Origin: Hemibagrus wyckioides
Taxonomy: Eukaryota; Chordata; Actinopteri; Siluriformes; Bagridae
Assembly: GCF_019097595.1 (NCBI RefSeq)
Contig: NC_080732.1
Location: forward strand, 7,992,405-8,056,404
Direction of reading: 5' to 3'
DNA: 64,000 bases
Shown here piece by piece: positions 1-44,837 of the stretch. How positions within the stretch are numbered: position 1 is the first letter of the stretch; the number at the start of each line of letters is the position of its first letter. A program made the translations under genes and the position numbers. A model generated the notes under the pieces. It had not been told where the DNA came from, did no database searches, and saw nothing but the letters and a program-made list of their open reading frames with translations.

Positions 1-420
1 AAGGAAAATTGGGCAAGCGTAAGGATTTGAGCGAGTTTGACAAGGGCCTAATTGTGATGGCTAGACCACTGGATCAGAGCATTTCCAAAACTGCAGCTCT
101 TGTGGGGTGTTCCCTCCGCAGTGGTCAGTATCTATCAAAAAGTGGTCCAAGGGAGGAACAGTGGTGAACCGGTGACAGGGTCATGGGTGGCCAAGGCTCA
201 TTGATGCACGTGGGGAGCGAAGGCTGGCCCGTGTGAGCCGATCCAACAGACGAGTTAATGTTGCTCAAATTCCTACAGAAGTTAATGGTGGTTCTGAAAG
301 AAAGGTGTCCGAATACACAGTGCATGATGGGTCAGGGCTGTTTTGGCAGTAAAAGGGGGACCAACACAATATTAGGCAGGTGGTCATAATGTTATGCCTG
401 GTTGGTGTACAGTCCTAGTG
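1..420 (+). pseudogene. Internally deleted Tc1-like transposon (transposase HTH remnant joined to 3' end)
   Basis: Bases 13-120 read [18 protein letters not shown] and then [12 protein letters not shown], the N-terminal paired-like HTH of a common fish Tc1-like transposase. A frameshift follows near 120-150, and matching sequence continues in another frame (IDARG.. and RKVSEHTVH-like) to about 327. At 328 the sequence jumps to the transposase C-terminal codons (RVRAVLAAKGGP-like) and the 3' end with GGTGGTCATAATGTTATGCC. The whole catalytic DDE core is missing. The element is cut by the window edge on the left. Confidence 0.8.
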
Positions 421-573
421 TGGGTTTCAATCATTGTAACAAAGCAAAACAAAAAAAAATAAAAAATAAATAAAAATCCACAGATTTCCCAGCTATGGTT
501 CACGGGACCTTTAGCCTTAACCTCACTAGCTCACAGTAATTCTGAAGAGAACACTGATGCAGGTAATTATTCA

Positions 574-8610
<8,037 letters not shown>

Positions 8611-8741
8611 TGTCTCGTCACTGGCCTGCTTATCTTCGCTCCTTTCTGCCTTCCACATATAGAAAACGTCAATGGTTCACAAGCACTCCATGGCGGACAG
8701 TTCAGATACGCGTGCTGAGTTCACCAGCTTCGCCAGGTGAC
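8611..8741 (-). other. cul1: cul1 probable 5' UTR part of exon 2
   Basis: A strong acceptor reads, on the minus strand, a pyrimidine tract TGTTTCTTTCTCTGAAG ending at 8742. The 131 bases from there to the cul1 ATG would be leader. They contain a five-codon uORF (stop included) at 8691-8677 in the context GCCATGG, and an in-frame ATG at 8658. The acceptor choice is inferred from the sequence only. Confidence 0.55.
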
Positions 8742-9845
8742 CTTCAGAGAAAGAAACACACAATGGTTACAAACCTGTCTCTTGCTTTACAAAACAATTC
8801 TGACCAGAAGTAAGACACCGAAATGAAACAGCACTTCTTCTACCATGATACATTAAGCAATAACTAGTTACCTAAAATGTTATATTCAACAGGAAATAAC
8901 ACTGCACGTATATCACTGTTCCACTTAGCGCCCTACCACAAGTTCCACATAGCAGTAAAAGAAGTCCTTATGCTGTGTAGGTATTGCTAAATCCTCTGGA
9001 AAATACTTTCATGTGCACAGTTTCAGGAACGTCACTGTTTCCATGCTGTCCGATGATACAGCGTGAACCTCCATGTATAGTCCTCCAAGTAAATAAGAGC
9101 AGCTGGAGTTTTATCCAATATGCTCGGTGATGTGTAAACCCTCTGACTATTAATAGCTTCATCTACACTTCTCATGTTTACAGGCAGCTGACAGAAGCTG
9201 CAATAAAGTCGCATGATAATGACTGTACCTAGATAAATTAACTCACACCAAAACATTTATACAGGAAAAAAGGGAACTAGAAAAACAAATGGTCTTAATA
9301 CAAATGCTACCTAAACTGTTTTACCAAGGTTGTATTAAAGACCATTGTCAAGATCAGGTCTAGCCAAGATCGAATCAAAACCAAATGTTAAGGGGTCGAG
9401 GACAAAGCAAGATCGAGTCCAAATTACAAGCAAGACCGAGTCATGATTGAGACTAAAAACCATCAGATCTATTTAAGGATATTTCTATTTTGGCTTCATG
9501 GCATCGATCATTGGAATATGTTTTCTAATAGAAAGAACTACTTCTGGACCAATTTTGTACAAGCAAAAAGAAAAGGCAGCAAAAAAACATTCTTTTTACA
9601 AGCTCTTCACTGTGACCAAGGCATATTTAGTGAGACCAATGTCCAAGTAAATCCGAGGCGAGTCCAGTTCTACTTTAAATTAGCCGATTCTACACTTTGT
9701 TATGTCAGATACTGAAAATGAGATGCTGACGACTGCATGGCAGTTTCCACTAAACTAGAATATTATGCCACGTTTTCTGTCTGCAGGTCTGTTATTATTA
9801 TTTGTTCATTACTAATACTCTCACACACTCACTGATTATATTATT

Positions 9846-10035
9846 AACTCACTTTCAGTAACTGCTTAATCCTAATCAGGGTCACAGTAGGTTCAACAGC
9901 TCTCCCAAAAACACTTGGCATGAATACACTCTAGATTGGATGACAGTTCCTCAGCAGTTCACCATATTCAAACCTTGGGCCAATCCGTGTGGACCTAAGA
10001 AGTTCATAACCACATTTAAGGATTAAACCTGGGAT
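9846..10035 (+). repeat. Fish interspersed repeat, 5' part
   Basis: Sequence such as TTTCAGTAACTGCTTAATCC and AGGGTCACAGTAGGTTC matches a very abundant fish repeat that is also present at 24790-25608 and 31475-31738. The copy is truncated and diverged. I cannot assign its class from sequence alone. Confidence 0.55.
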
Positions 10036-10229
10036 ATCGCAACTGTGTCGTTGCAATGTCAGTTAATTAATTAGAATCAAAGAATTCTCCAGTAAAATAT
10101 TTTTTGTATTGTATAAGCAGCCTTTCAAAACAAGTGAATAAATTAAAAAGTGAATAGGATTTTTGATATGAGTTTTATTTCTCATATACCACAGCATTTT
10201 GTCTTTGTATTTATTTACGAAAGGCTGTT

Positions 10230-10660
10230 CATACTTTTTGTTTATCCATTTACAGCTATAATTTAATGCCGTGGAATATAGCAGCTATAAACAGATGTTC
10301 CTTCACCAGTCCCTCTTGAAGTTAAAGACACATTTCCCAGCTTGTTACAGAGAAATCATACAGCCCTCTGTCCTAAAAACTATCCCAACGTTAAAACGGC
10401 ATACTGACCACTCAAAACGTGCAACACCTAAAAATCCTTCCTAAAACGTTAAATACACATACTGAAGTCTTCACCATATCAACAATTATGTTCAATATCA
10501 GGTTTCGAAATCAGTTCATCATTAGTGAGAATTATGTAGAGCATCCAACAGATGTTCCTGGGACAAGACTTGTTACACCTTCTGACCAATGTGAATTAAG
10601 AATTAAACAGCACTGCTTGATAATACAAAACTATGCGATTTGCCCCGTTTCTTTTTATTT
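10230..10660. repeat. Non-autonomous DNA-transposon-like repeat (family A)
   Basis: The segments AATATAGCAGCTATAAACAG, CCTTCACCAG, and CCTTCTGACCAATGTGAATT with the AACAGCACTGCTT end recur in diverged form at 23260-23690, 30110-30770 and 32335-32525. The shared ends resemble GATTGGTCAGAAGGTGTTGA, so the family looks like a MITE. Confidence 0.55.
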
Positions 10661-11039
10661 TGTGGCAAGGAAGATTTTTTATTGTGAAATAAAGCAGTAT
10701 TTTACTCATCACCTCACCACCTCTAGACAACTTCTCCCACATTTACATGTCCTGTAAATGATGAGAAACTGATACAGGTACTCAGTGTGTGTATATATAT
10801 ATAGCTCTGGATTCAGGTTTAATAACCACACTGATCAGGGGAAACCAATTCCTGATTAAAGCCCTGAATTCATCATAATTCTTTACTGTTTGTTTATATG
10901 ACTTGTAATAGACAAGAAGGCTTTACTGATCATAATTGCCTTAATGCTTAATGAACACCTCCTACACAAAACTTCATTTAAAATGACTTAGAAAGGTCGA
11001 AATTTGCCAGATTTAGCTAACCTCTGATTAGGTTTGCAC

Positions 11040-11260
11040 TCGTTTTCCGCCCTTCTTCCTGAAACATTCCAAACACTCTATCCATCTCAACCTTAGCTTT
11101 CCAGTTCGGTTCTATTTCTTTCCCACTCGTCTTCCGGGAAATCCCGTTTGCGGCAATATGATTGGCTGCTCGTCCACACTCAGAGGTCGTGCTCCAATTG
11201 GACGCTGTCACTGCGTTTATGAGGTTGATGCAGTAGCCAATCATATTACAGGAGGCGGAT
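11040..11260 (-). promoter_or_regulatory. Candidate TATA-less promoter with CCAAT cluster
   Basis: ATTGGCT (11161-11167), CCAATTGG (11193-11200) and AGCCAAT (11235-11241) are three NF-Y-type boxes within 80 bases. An ETS-type CTTCCGG lies at 11131-11137 and a GC-rich GGGCGG-like element on the minus strand near 11050. The region has more CpG than its surroundings. It lies upstream of cul1 in the right orientation, but it could act in either direction. Confidence 0.4.
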
Positions 11261-11862
11261 TTTTTTTTTTTTTTTTTTAGGAAAATATCACGAAAATATT
11301 GCACCTCATAATTTAGCCTTTAACTTTATTATAGCGTTATGTGGCTGACCGCTAGGGTCAGTGACGTTTTTTTCGGGGGGTAAGTCAATACGACCTCATC
11401 ACGGGGGAAAAAAAAAAGTTAGCAAAATGAACTTGTCTCACTTACCTACATTATGAGCTAGCCAAAACCCTTAGCCTGCTAAGTGGCTAACTATCATATT
11501 ACGTTCTCTTGAACGGTAACAGCCACTTACACAGAGGTACAAATAATAATAACACTTCCAACAGGATCACCGCTGACCAATTCACTAGAAATAATGTCTA
11601 AAATAAAAAGAAAACACAATAGCTAAGTTTATGTGTGGCTACTACACACAAATAGGTGACCAGACACGCTAAGCTAACTAATACGTAGTTAGTGATAATG
11701 TCGCTCAAAACGGCCTCATATTCAATGCGTCAGTGCAAAGACAGACTATGAAATAGACTGCCGAATAAAACATATTTATCCACAGTGACTAATTATTGAT
11801 AAATTGGTATCAAGTTTTCGGGCTGACAATTTATCAGGCCCTTTAAAAATGGCAAAACTTAC

Positions 11863-11945
11863 CATGATCCAAGCAGCTCAACTAGCTCCACTTAGCTCCT
11901 CTGCCGCCCTTTAGCTTCACTGAAGCAGCAAGCTGAGCTCAGAAA
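11863..11945 (-). other. Candidate non-coding first exon of cul1
   Basis: On the minus strand a GC-richer stretch with AAAGGGCGGCAGAGGAGC ends in GGATCATG before the perfect donor GTAAGT (11862-11857). Spliced to 8741 it would create a short uORF across the junction. The 5' limit is unknown, and a CA repeat begins at 11945. The link to cul1 is inferred from position and orientation only. Confidence 0.4.
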
Positions 11946-11976
11946 CACAAACACACACACACACACACACACACCC
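11945..11976. repeat. (CA)n microsatellite
   Basis: An uninterrupted CA run just upstream of the candidate first exon. Confidence 0.9.
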
Positions 11977-12146
11977 CTAGTGTCCATGTCCTCAAAAATA
12001 TTATCATTATTACACAAAGAAGTGTTTCAGAGTTTAAAAGAGTAATTCGAAAAATTTAACCCACACCTCAAACTAGCCACCTGTTTTATTCTTTATATAA
12101 ATATATGAAAGGGAGTGAGTGCATCTCATATATTTCTGTTGTACGG

Positions 12147-12148
<2 letters not shown>

Positions 12149-12186
<38 letters not shown>
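12149..12186. repeat. (TA)n microsatellite, 19 units
   Basis: A pure AT alternation of 38 bases. Confidence 0.95.
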
Positions 12187-12188
<2 letters not shown>

Positions 12189-15100
12189 TTTAAAAACTGT
12201 TAGTCATCAACTGATTTTCTTTTCCCACAAAGAACCCCTTGATCTAAATATTGGGGTTATGTGTATATCAGGTATATTAGGGTAGGTTACACCCTGGATG
12301 GGTCAAGTCTATAGTGTTACCAGTGTTATTCATCTCACCAGCTATTCATTATACATTTGGTGTAAAACAAAACAGAAAGAAGTTATGCTATAACTCGTTT
12401 CAAACTCTGCATCTATAGAAGGCAATTATTAAAGATGTTAGACCAGTTAATGTACAAGTTTGACATTTACTGTGTGAGATAATCATGCTTAGGTAGCAAG
12501 GTTATAGACATCTTTAACCAAACTGACTAAAGATGCTGATTAAACTGGCTCCTTACCCAAGATGATCTTTGCATGAAATCAAATCAAAATGTTTTTATGT
12601 TGTCAGTGAAATATATTCTTAGCGTTGAGGTTCAATCAAAGCATGTTATAAGCAATATAAGACTTCTCACTGTATGAACTTATCAGTACATATCTGCATT
12701 TAACATTTAGACATGTGTCATTTTCACTAGGTGTATAAAGCAAGGCCACAAGGTGATCCACAAACCTGTACAGGTATCCAATATTAATCCTGAAGTCAAA
12801 TGCTGTAAACAGTAAGCAGATCTTTCTTTCGTTTTTTCTTTTAAAGATTTATTTGTTAAATTAAATATGAAACCTACCCAAAACTCTGGAATAACCTATA
12901 GGTATAAATGCCAACATTGTCAGCAGATGTGACAGCTTGCTTGCACCAGCATGAAAGTAAAACACTGTCACTCATGTGTAACATTTTTTTTTTTTAGTAT
13001 CCCAATGCACACTTTTATTCCCAAACAACCTTCTGAAACCTTTCTGGCAGGCTTTACACAAAATGAACAAGCAAAATGAAAAGTGCACCTTCTATTGTAT
13101 CCAGTTAGTACCCGTTTTCTATTCAGTATGAATAATGTTTTTGTATCCAGTCACATCCTTAATATCATTTTGTAATATATTAACAAAACCATGATTCCAT
13201 TCACTACTAATATTAGTTTAGCAGACTGGTTATGTAATCATTAGTAAATTAGTTCACACTTTTCTCAAGTGAGATTTAATTAGTCTCAGTTTCCCAGCCC
13301 ATCTTCCTCTGGCTGTCAGTAGCAACCATCAAATATGTTACTATAACTCATAGGTCACTATAACTCTCTGTGTATAGAAATGATCTAAACCAGTTACATC
13401 AAGGAGACACATTGGTCATGGGAAACAGAGTGTCAACATGAGCTTGAGTCTCATGTAGGTGATACTTTCACATTAACACTGCCAGTGACATTAAGTTCTG
13501 AGTATAAATTTGAGTTCATGTAAGGTCATTTTGTCTTGGAGAAAGTTGGTGATTTTCCTGTATGCTTTTACAGCATTTACCACAAAGTGGCCATTAAGAA
13601 CTGAAGAAGCTGAATTTAAAAGCCTGCAATTTGAACAGGATAAACTACCGAATACACACTCCTGTAGACTGTAAGGGTGCATACTTCCCTACAAGTGTTC
13701 ATCTTACGGATGCAGTGTCTGGCTCGGGAATCCCTTGCCTGCCTGCGCTGCAATGCAATCCTGATGCCAACACACACTCATCAAAAACTGATATTGATCC
13801 TGAGTCGTCGTATCTGAGCCAAACAGTGCAGCGTAAACAGATTATCAATCTGATTCACTTTCTAGGTGAACAGACAGCAGAGATCAGACAAAATTGATGA
13901 TTCAGGTTCTGAGACTGCAGAACAGACTAATGGTCTTCAAACAGGCCACCCTTAGGTCCAATGACTAGTCACTCACCCTGTGCCTCACTGGAGAATCACA
14001 GGGACTCTGTGTTACTCCCATGTCTGATAACTGACTTCTTCCTAGTTTACAGCCTCTAATCTAGCCACTTGCAGCCACTTTTAAAACGGCTGTAGTCTGT
14101 GAAGTTTACCAACACTGAATGTGTTTTTTTTTCCCTCATAGGAAATGGTCACAAAGTAATTCACTATGAATAAGAGCATGTATTTTAGTATACGCACACA
14201 TGGTGCTGAGTGTGTTTAGCACAGACCACTCTATTTCACATGTGCAAACCAGCCCTTTAAAATCTGTCACACATAGGGGTGTGATTCAATATTGGTATGA
14301 CCATATGCCATGCTACATTTGGCAACACCATAGCATGGTCAGTTTCCAAATTAAAAAAAAAACATGGCAAAGATGTAGGAAATAACCTTTATTCCTTCTC
14401 CATTCTAACACCCAAGCTTTATTTTTCTGTATTCCTTATTTAGCAGTTTATTATGTTACACGACAAATAGGGAAAGCCGTAGTACTGAATATAAAAAGTA
14501 TTAGACTGTTCATTCCTATTCATAATAAAGGATAGAAAATACATCCCAAAGACTAAATACAGGTCTGATATTCCACAGTAGTTTACATTACAGTATGTGC
14601 AAGTTCACATACAGTGGCCATGCTGGCATCAAAACAACGTTTAAAATACATGAGCAGTGAATACAGCCAGACAACATACAGATGAGTAAATACATCAAGT
14701 TGTGTATGCAGGAAAGCAGAGAAAACCCCTTGCTTCTAACTGCATAGAAAATTTGTGATTTCATTTACACTGTAGTAAACATCAATTTCTTTAACTGATA
14801 TGTCATCTGCTCCATCATTTTGAGTTACTTAGAGTCAGAACTATATATTGTTGCATTATTTGGCTGCAGTATTTTTGCACGCCACATCAGCTGGTATATG
14901 CTGCATCCCAGTTCGCCTACCCATACTGTAGGTATGAAAAAGTACATACTTTTGTGTGTAGCAAAAGATTATAGTTGAGTCCCAAATGACATACTATGCT
15001 CTTAAACTATGCACTATATACATATGTTTTGCTGCTTGAGAAACATTTGATGACTGAGCCTGTCCATAAGGTGTTGCTGAGAGAACCCTGAGAGGAAATG

Positions 15101-15845
15101 AGTAACTGCTCAGTGCTGGCCCACACTCACCACCTCCCCTAGCCCACATCCTGACTTGAAAGGAAAAATGCAGATCTACAAAAAACTCATCTAATTTTGA
15201 CCCTAAGCTGACCCAAACTGTCTGCACATACATGGGTTGCATTTGAGCCGGTTTTGTAATATAAACATGGCTGCGTACTGCTGGAAAACACTTTTAGCCC
15301 AGAATGGGTTTCACATTGTTATAACTGGACCGTTTAATCCTAAACCCTGTCATACTGAGCCTGGAATAATCCCCTGACTGGGTGAACCACAGTAATCTGT
15401 GTGAAGGATTTTCATAGTAGATTCATAAAAGTTAGATTTTCAGGTGACAGAATATTCCTACTTAGCAGTTCTTCCATTAGGCACAATGTGTGCAAGGGGA
15501 TTTTACAGCAGTGGCACTAATAGCCAATTTTCTATTAAATAAATCACAAAGGATAAATGGATTAACAAACAAGCAAGCAAATAAATAATGTTTATTTGGC
15601 CTGGATTTGGCGTCTGTTTCCAGAGACAGTAGCTTGTGGAAGAGCTGGTGAGTGTTCAGTAGTGAAATCCCATGACATCCCAAATCCACAGCCTATTGTG
15701 AACATTACTAAAATTAGATATCCAGAAGCACACCGATCATACTTTTTACTTATTATTGTTTGTGTATATAGTTTTGCTGTCACAATTATAGTCTATTTTG
15801 GTCTTAATCTGCTGCAGTCTTAAGAATCTTCATTTTTAATTTTGT

Positions 15846-16055
15846 TCCTAAGACAATAAAAGCCTTTATTTGTCACAGATAAATTACAGCACCATGAAAT
15901 ACTTTTGTTCACATTATTTCAGTTGGATAGGAAGCTGGAGTTAGAGCACAGATCAGCCATGATACTGAAAGGCCTTGCTCAAGGACCTAACATTGGCAGC
16001 TTGGTGGCTCTGAGGCTTGAACCCCCTGCTTTGTGACCACTAGCTATAGCTTTTT
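15846..16055 (-). mobile_element. tRNA-derived SINE (type 1), reverse orientation
   Basis: It reads CCTTTATTTGTCACAGATAA (reverse of the TGACAAATAAAGG tail), then GGCCTTGCTCAAGGACCTAA, GCAGCTTGGTGGC and the B-box-like GAGGCTTGAACCCC. The same order occurs at 25185-25374, and in plus orientation at 32883 and 39960. Confidence 0.7.
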
Positions 16056-17988
16056 TCATTCTCATTTTTATATAAACGGATCATATCCTTCATCCAATTA
16101 GACATGTTACAGTCATAGACTTTTCATTTTTACATGCTCACCGCCCATCTATACAGGACAGAAGAAAATCTTTCTACTTTTATATAGGACCTCAGATCTT
16201 CAGTAATGACCAATAATGTCTCATTCTCTCTTTGTGTGTGTACTGTATCCTATTTTACTTATCATCAGTCCCTATATCCTTTTAGAAGAGCACCATTTGA
16301 AAGTTAGTACCTACTTTACTCTCTTCATCTACAGACTTTAATGCTCTGACACTTTAATCCAAATGAAATACTGAGGTGATCCTGTCCAAACAGAGCTCAA
16401 CAATTGGGGGCCCATGGTTCTGCTCAAGACTTAATTAGGAGGCATATGATTTAATATCACAACCTTCCAGTCAGTAGCTCATAGCAGACACTTTAATCCT
16501 TTATCTTTTAAAAAAAAAATGTTTAATGAAGATTCAGTGGGCATCAACTTGTGTATAAAATGATTTTCATTCCACCATGAATGATCAGTTAGCTATAACG
16601 GGACAAATGACATCCATCTTCATTAAGGTAAGCCTGAACGCATTTACAGTTTTCGTTCATTCATCGTCAGTGACTTCCTGGTCAGGGATGTTGTCATTTA
16701 AATGAAGGCTACTAGCTAAATTAACCAAATAAATTCACTAGAAAATATTTCGAGCAAACAAATGCAATAGCTGCATAAGTGGGATTAAATCACTCGCACA
16801 ACACCGCTACTGTTTCTACTGGGGTGAGTCGAAGCAGTTCATTCATTCTAAACACGGCCCTGCAGAAGTTCTGTAATTCATTACACCTTGCATTAGATTA
16901 AATGGATTGAATAACAAATCACTTGATAAGCTGCTAACAAAAAAGCAAAAAGAGATGTTATTGACATCATAATGTTTACAGCTTGGAGATCAATTTGTAT
17001 TAGATAGCAGCCTGACGTTCAATGGTTTATGTAATTTTCTAAACATGCTACAAGACATCATTACAACTAAGCATTAATATGGCAGAAAGGAATAGACTAT
17101 TAGCTTCCATATTGTTTGCTCTATTTTGGATTTATTCAAATCTGATTGTTTTCCTGCCATTCCATTGTGCAATTGCTATAATGTGACAACCAAGCAGAAT
17201 AACCACTGGAAAGTTTTGTTAAAAATGAGAAATAATAATGTCAAGGAACATGTTGCAAATGAATGTCAGCCAAGTTCCATGATCGTCCTGACAGCATTTT
17301 GCGCTTCACACCAGATAAAAATAATTTTTAGCTGTCTGGTAATCTAAACATTTTGACACACCCTTCTTGAACGCTTCTCTGGTTTTGATTCTTGGCTCCT
17401 TGATGCTGCCTTTGTTCATCATTCTATTTCACACTATACTTCCAGCAAAAAAAAAAAGCAATGGATTTGATCATTTCTGCAATTCTAATCTACTGCTGAA
17501 CAATGGCAATCCAAGCAAACTGTGCTGCACATATACTCCTGGGCATGGGGGCTGGTCTAATCCAAAGATTATTACAATTATAGACCTGTTTGTGATGTTT
17601 AGAGTTTGTGAGGGCTAGCTGTAGAAAGCCACTTTCATGAATGTAAAGTTGTTAGCGTACTCTAATCATCTTCAAACTTGGGGAGTTTTCCCAGCACTCC
17701 TGACTGTCACACACTGAGGCATTTACAAAAAAATAGTTTCAAATTTAAAGCTGGAAATAAATCAAAATGATATATATATGAATAACAACCAAACTTTTGA
17801 CAAAATGGCAAATCAGTGTCTTGTTTTGTTCACACAATTTACAATTAATATGAAAGACTCCTCAATCGTCCAACAACAGAGACTAGCCGTCCTGTGCGTC
17901 CAGTTCAGCTTTTCAGCTCACTTCTGAGACAGCTCCCACTTTCTTGACGCTTAGTGAGAGTGTGTGTACGCTCCACAGGAAATACATC

Positions 17989-42984
<24,996 letters not shown>

Positions 42985-44775
42985 CTGCAAAATTGCAGAT
43001 GGGAAATCAAGTCATGCTTTCTTCATCTTGCTTCATTGTCTGTGTATTATTCTCGGATATATTAATGTATATATACTAAAGCTTTTTCTGAACGTTTTAA
43101 AATTCAAGAAAAGCATGAAACAAATATAAATAAAAACAGGCCATATATACCAAAAACATGTATACAAAAAAGCTGTTTGTCCCATTAGATGTTTCAGAAT
43201 ATAATTAATAATAATACTGAAGTCCTTAATAATCCTCTGCCACACTTTTAACTATATTATTTTTAAATTAATTATTTTGTTTCATTAAAGCAAGCTTCTG
43301 TTCTCCTGAGCTGAACAAACTTGACTACAATCCAAAAATCCTTGATTTTATGCTGTGTCAATAAAGAAAACTTCACAATAGTTTTCATATTAAATATATT
43401 TATGTGTCGGCACATTAATTAAAAAAACCAATTTAGCACTCTATAAATCATTAGGCTGCACTTTAGGAAGGAGGAAAGTTGTGTCCTATCCTGTTATATC
43501 ACGTCATAACTGTTATATCCTGTTATATAAGTCTAAAATGAGTTTAATGAAAATGATTAATGCTTAATCACAAAGCAAATATTGTTAAGCCAAGTAATTG
43601 CTTTGCCTAAGAAAAACAAAAGCTACTCTGTCTTGGCAATGCTGTCTGAAAGTGGTAAGCAAAACTTTCACTGACATGAATAACAAGGCTAGGCAGTGTT
43701 ATGTATCAACAATTAATGCAACAAGACAGACTACACATGGCATACTGGATGAGATCAGAAGCAGTAATGAGCAGTAATGTGGGTCAGGATGTTGAATGAG
43801 GGGGATAAAACAAATTGCTGTTCCTATTATGAAAACATTATAGTTAAGCTTTATATTTTTGGGGTCTCATTATAGGTATAAACACTTTGGTCCTGAAAAA
43901 TACAGTACAGGAAAATACAAGTGCATTATTCAACATCACATCATTTCATAACAGCAAAAAGACAAAAATCTAACATTACTTATATTTATTTCTTTTTCTT
44001 GAAAGAGAACGAGTTCTTTAAACAGGCTCTATGAGGCTATAACATTTCCCCCCTCTTCTGTACGTGTCTTGATTTCCTCACACTTAATTTAATCCAGTTA
44101 GTACAGAAGGTCTTGACAAATATAATCAGTGCTCCTTCTCACTGATCTTTCACAGAACCAACAGGAGTCATTAAGAAAGTGAAAGCTTTCGTGCCTTTTA
44201 CATCTTGATTAGGGATTTTCCAAGAATCACAATGAACAGAACAGCCTTGGTAATGAAAAAAATAAGATATTCATATACACAAACATGCTGACAATGAAAA
44301 CAAATTTGTTTTCCTAGTGCTGGAACACGACATATCCATTATCTAAGGAAATACTCAGTGAAATACTCTGTACATGGTATACATAACATCAGGATTTTGG
44401 AAATAAGCTTTGGGTATATTACATTATGGAGAGATTTAAACCAGAGATGAAGATGAAGTTTATAGTTACTGTTGTTACTTATTATACATCTATAACTTCA
44501 ATTCAACTTGTTATTAAAACAATATTACTGCATAGTTAGTCTTTAGTACCAAGGGCTAATTGAGCCATGTACTTGCATAAATTTTATTTTTGTCTGCTCT
44601 ATGCTCATGCCAGGTGAATCTACCAATCCTGATCAATTACACCACCCCCACATGGGAAGAGAAACAGCATGATCTGACATTGGAGTTTTAAGATTTTTAA
44701 GCTTTATTCAGATTAAATAAGCTTTTAAACTTGGAAGTAGTATTTTATGCATTTGCCAGCTAGTGAAATCCCTTT

Positions 44776-44779
44776 ACAT

Positions 44780-44834
<55 letters not shown>

Positions 44835-44837
44835 TTT
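44776..44837. repeat. (TTTA)n microsatellite
   Basis: About 15 TTTA units. Confidence 0.95.

Larger units (their letters stand above)
8742..11862 (-). other. Probable cul1 5'-UTR intron
   Basis: No coding exon was recognised. It holds an interspersed repeat at 9846-10035, a decayed MITE-type repeat at 10230-10660, and a degenerate GACCGAGTC-type repeat around 9340-9450. Intron status depends on the 11.9 kb first-exon model. Confidence 0.45.
11977..17988. other. cul1-cntnap2 intergenic region, with cntnap2 3' UTR at its right end
   Basis: No coding gene was recognised across 6 kb. It holds a (TA)n run (12149-12186) and a reverse-oriented SINE (15846-16055). The cntnap2 3' UTR must start at 17988 and run left. 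I see no convincing poly-A signal close to the stop. AATAAA on the minus strand occurs at about 15590 and 14390-14425, but usage is unknown. Confidence 0.6.

Noticed and set aside
10419..10757. 112-codon plus-strand frame
   Set aside because: It lies in a family-A repeat in AT-rich sequence, with no domain and unlikely codon use.
13631..13897. 88-codon plus-strand frame in the intergenic region
   Set aside because: No recognisable domain, no flanking splice or promoter signals that I can support, and chance frames of this size are common here.
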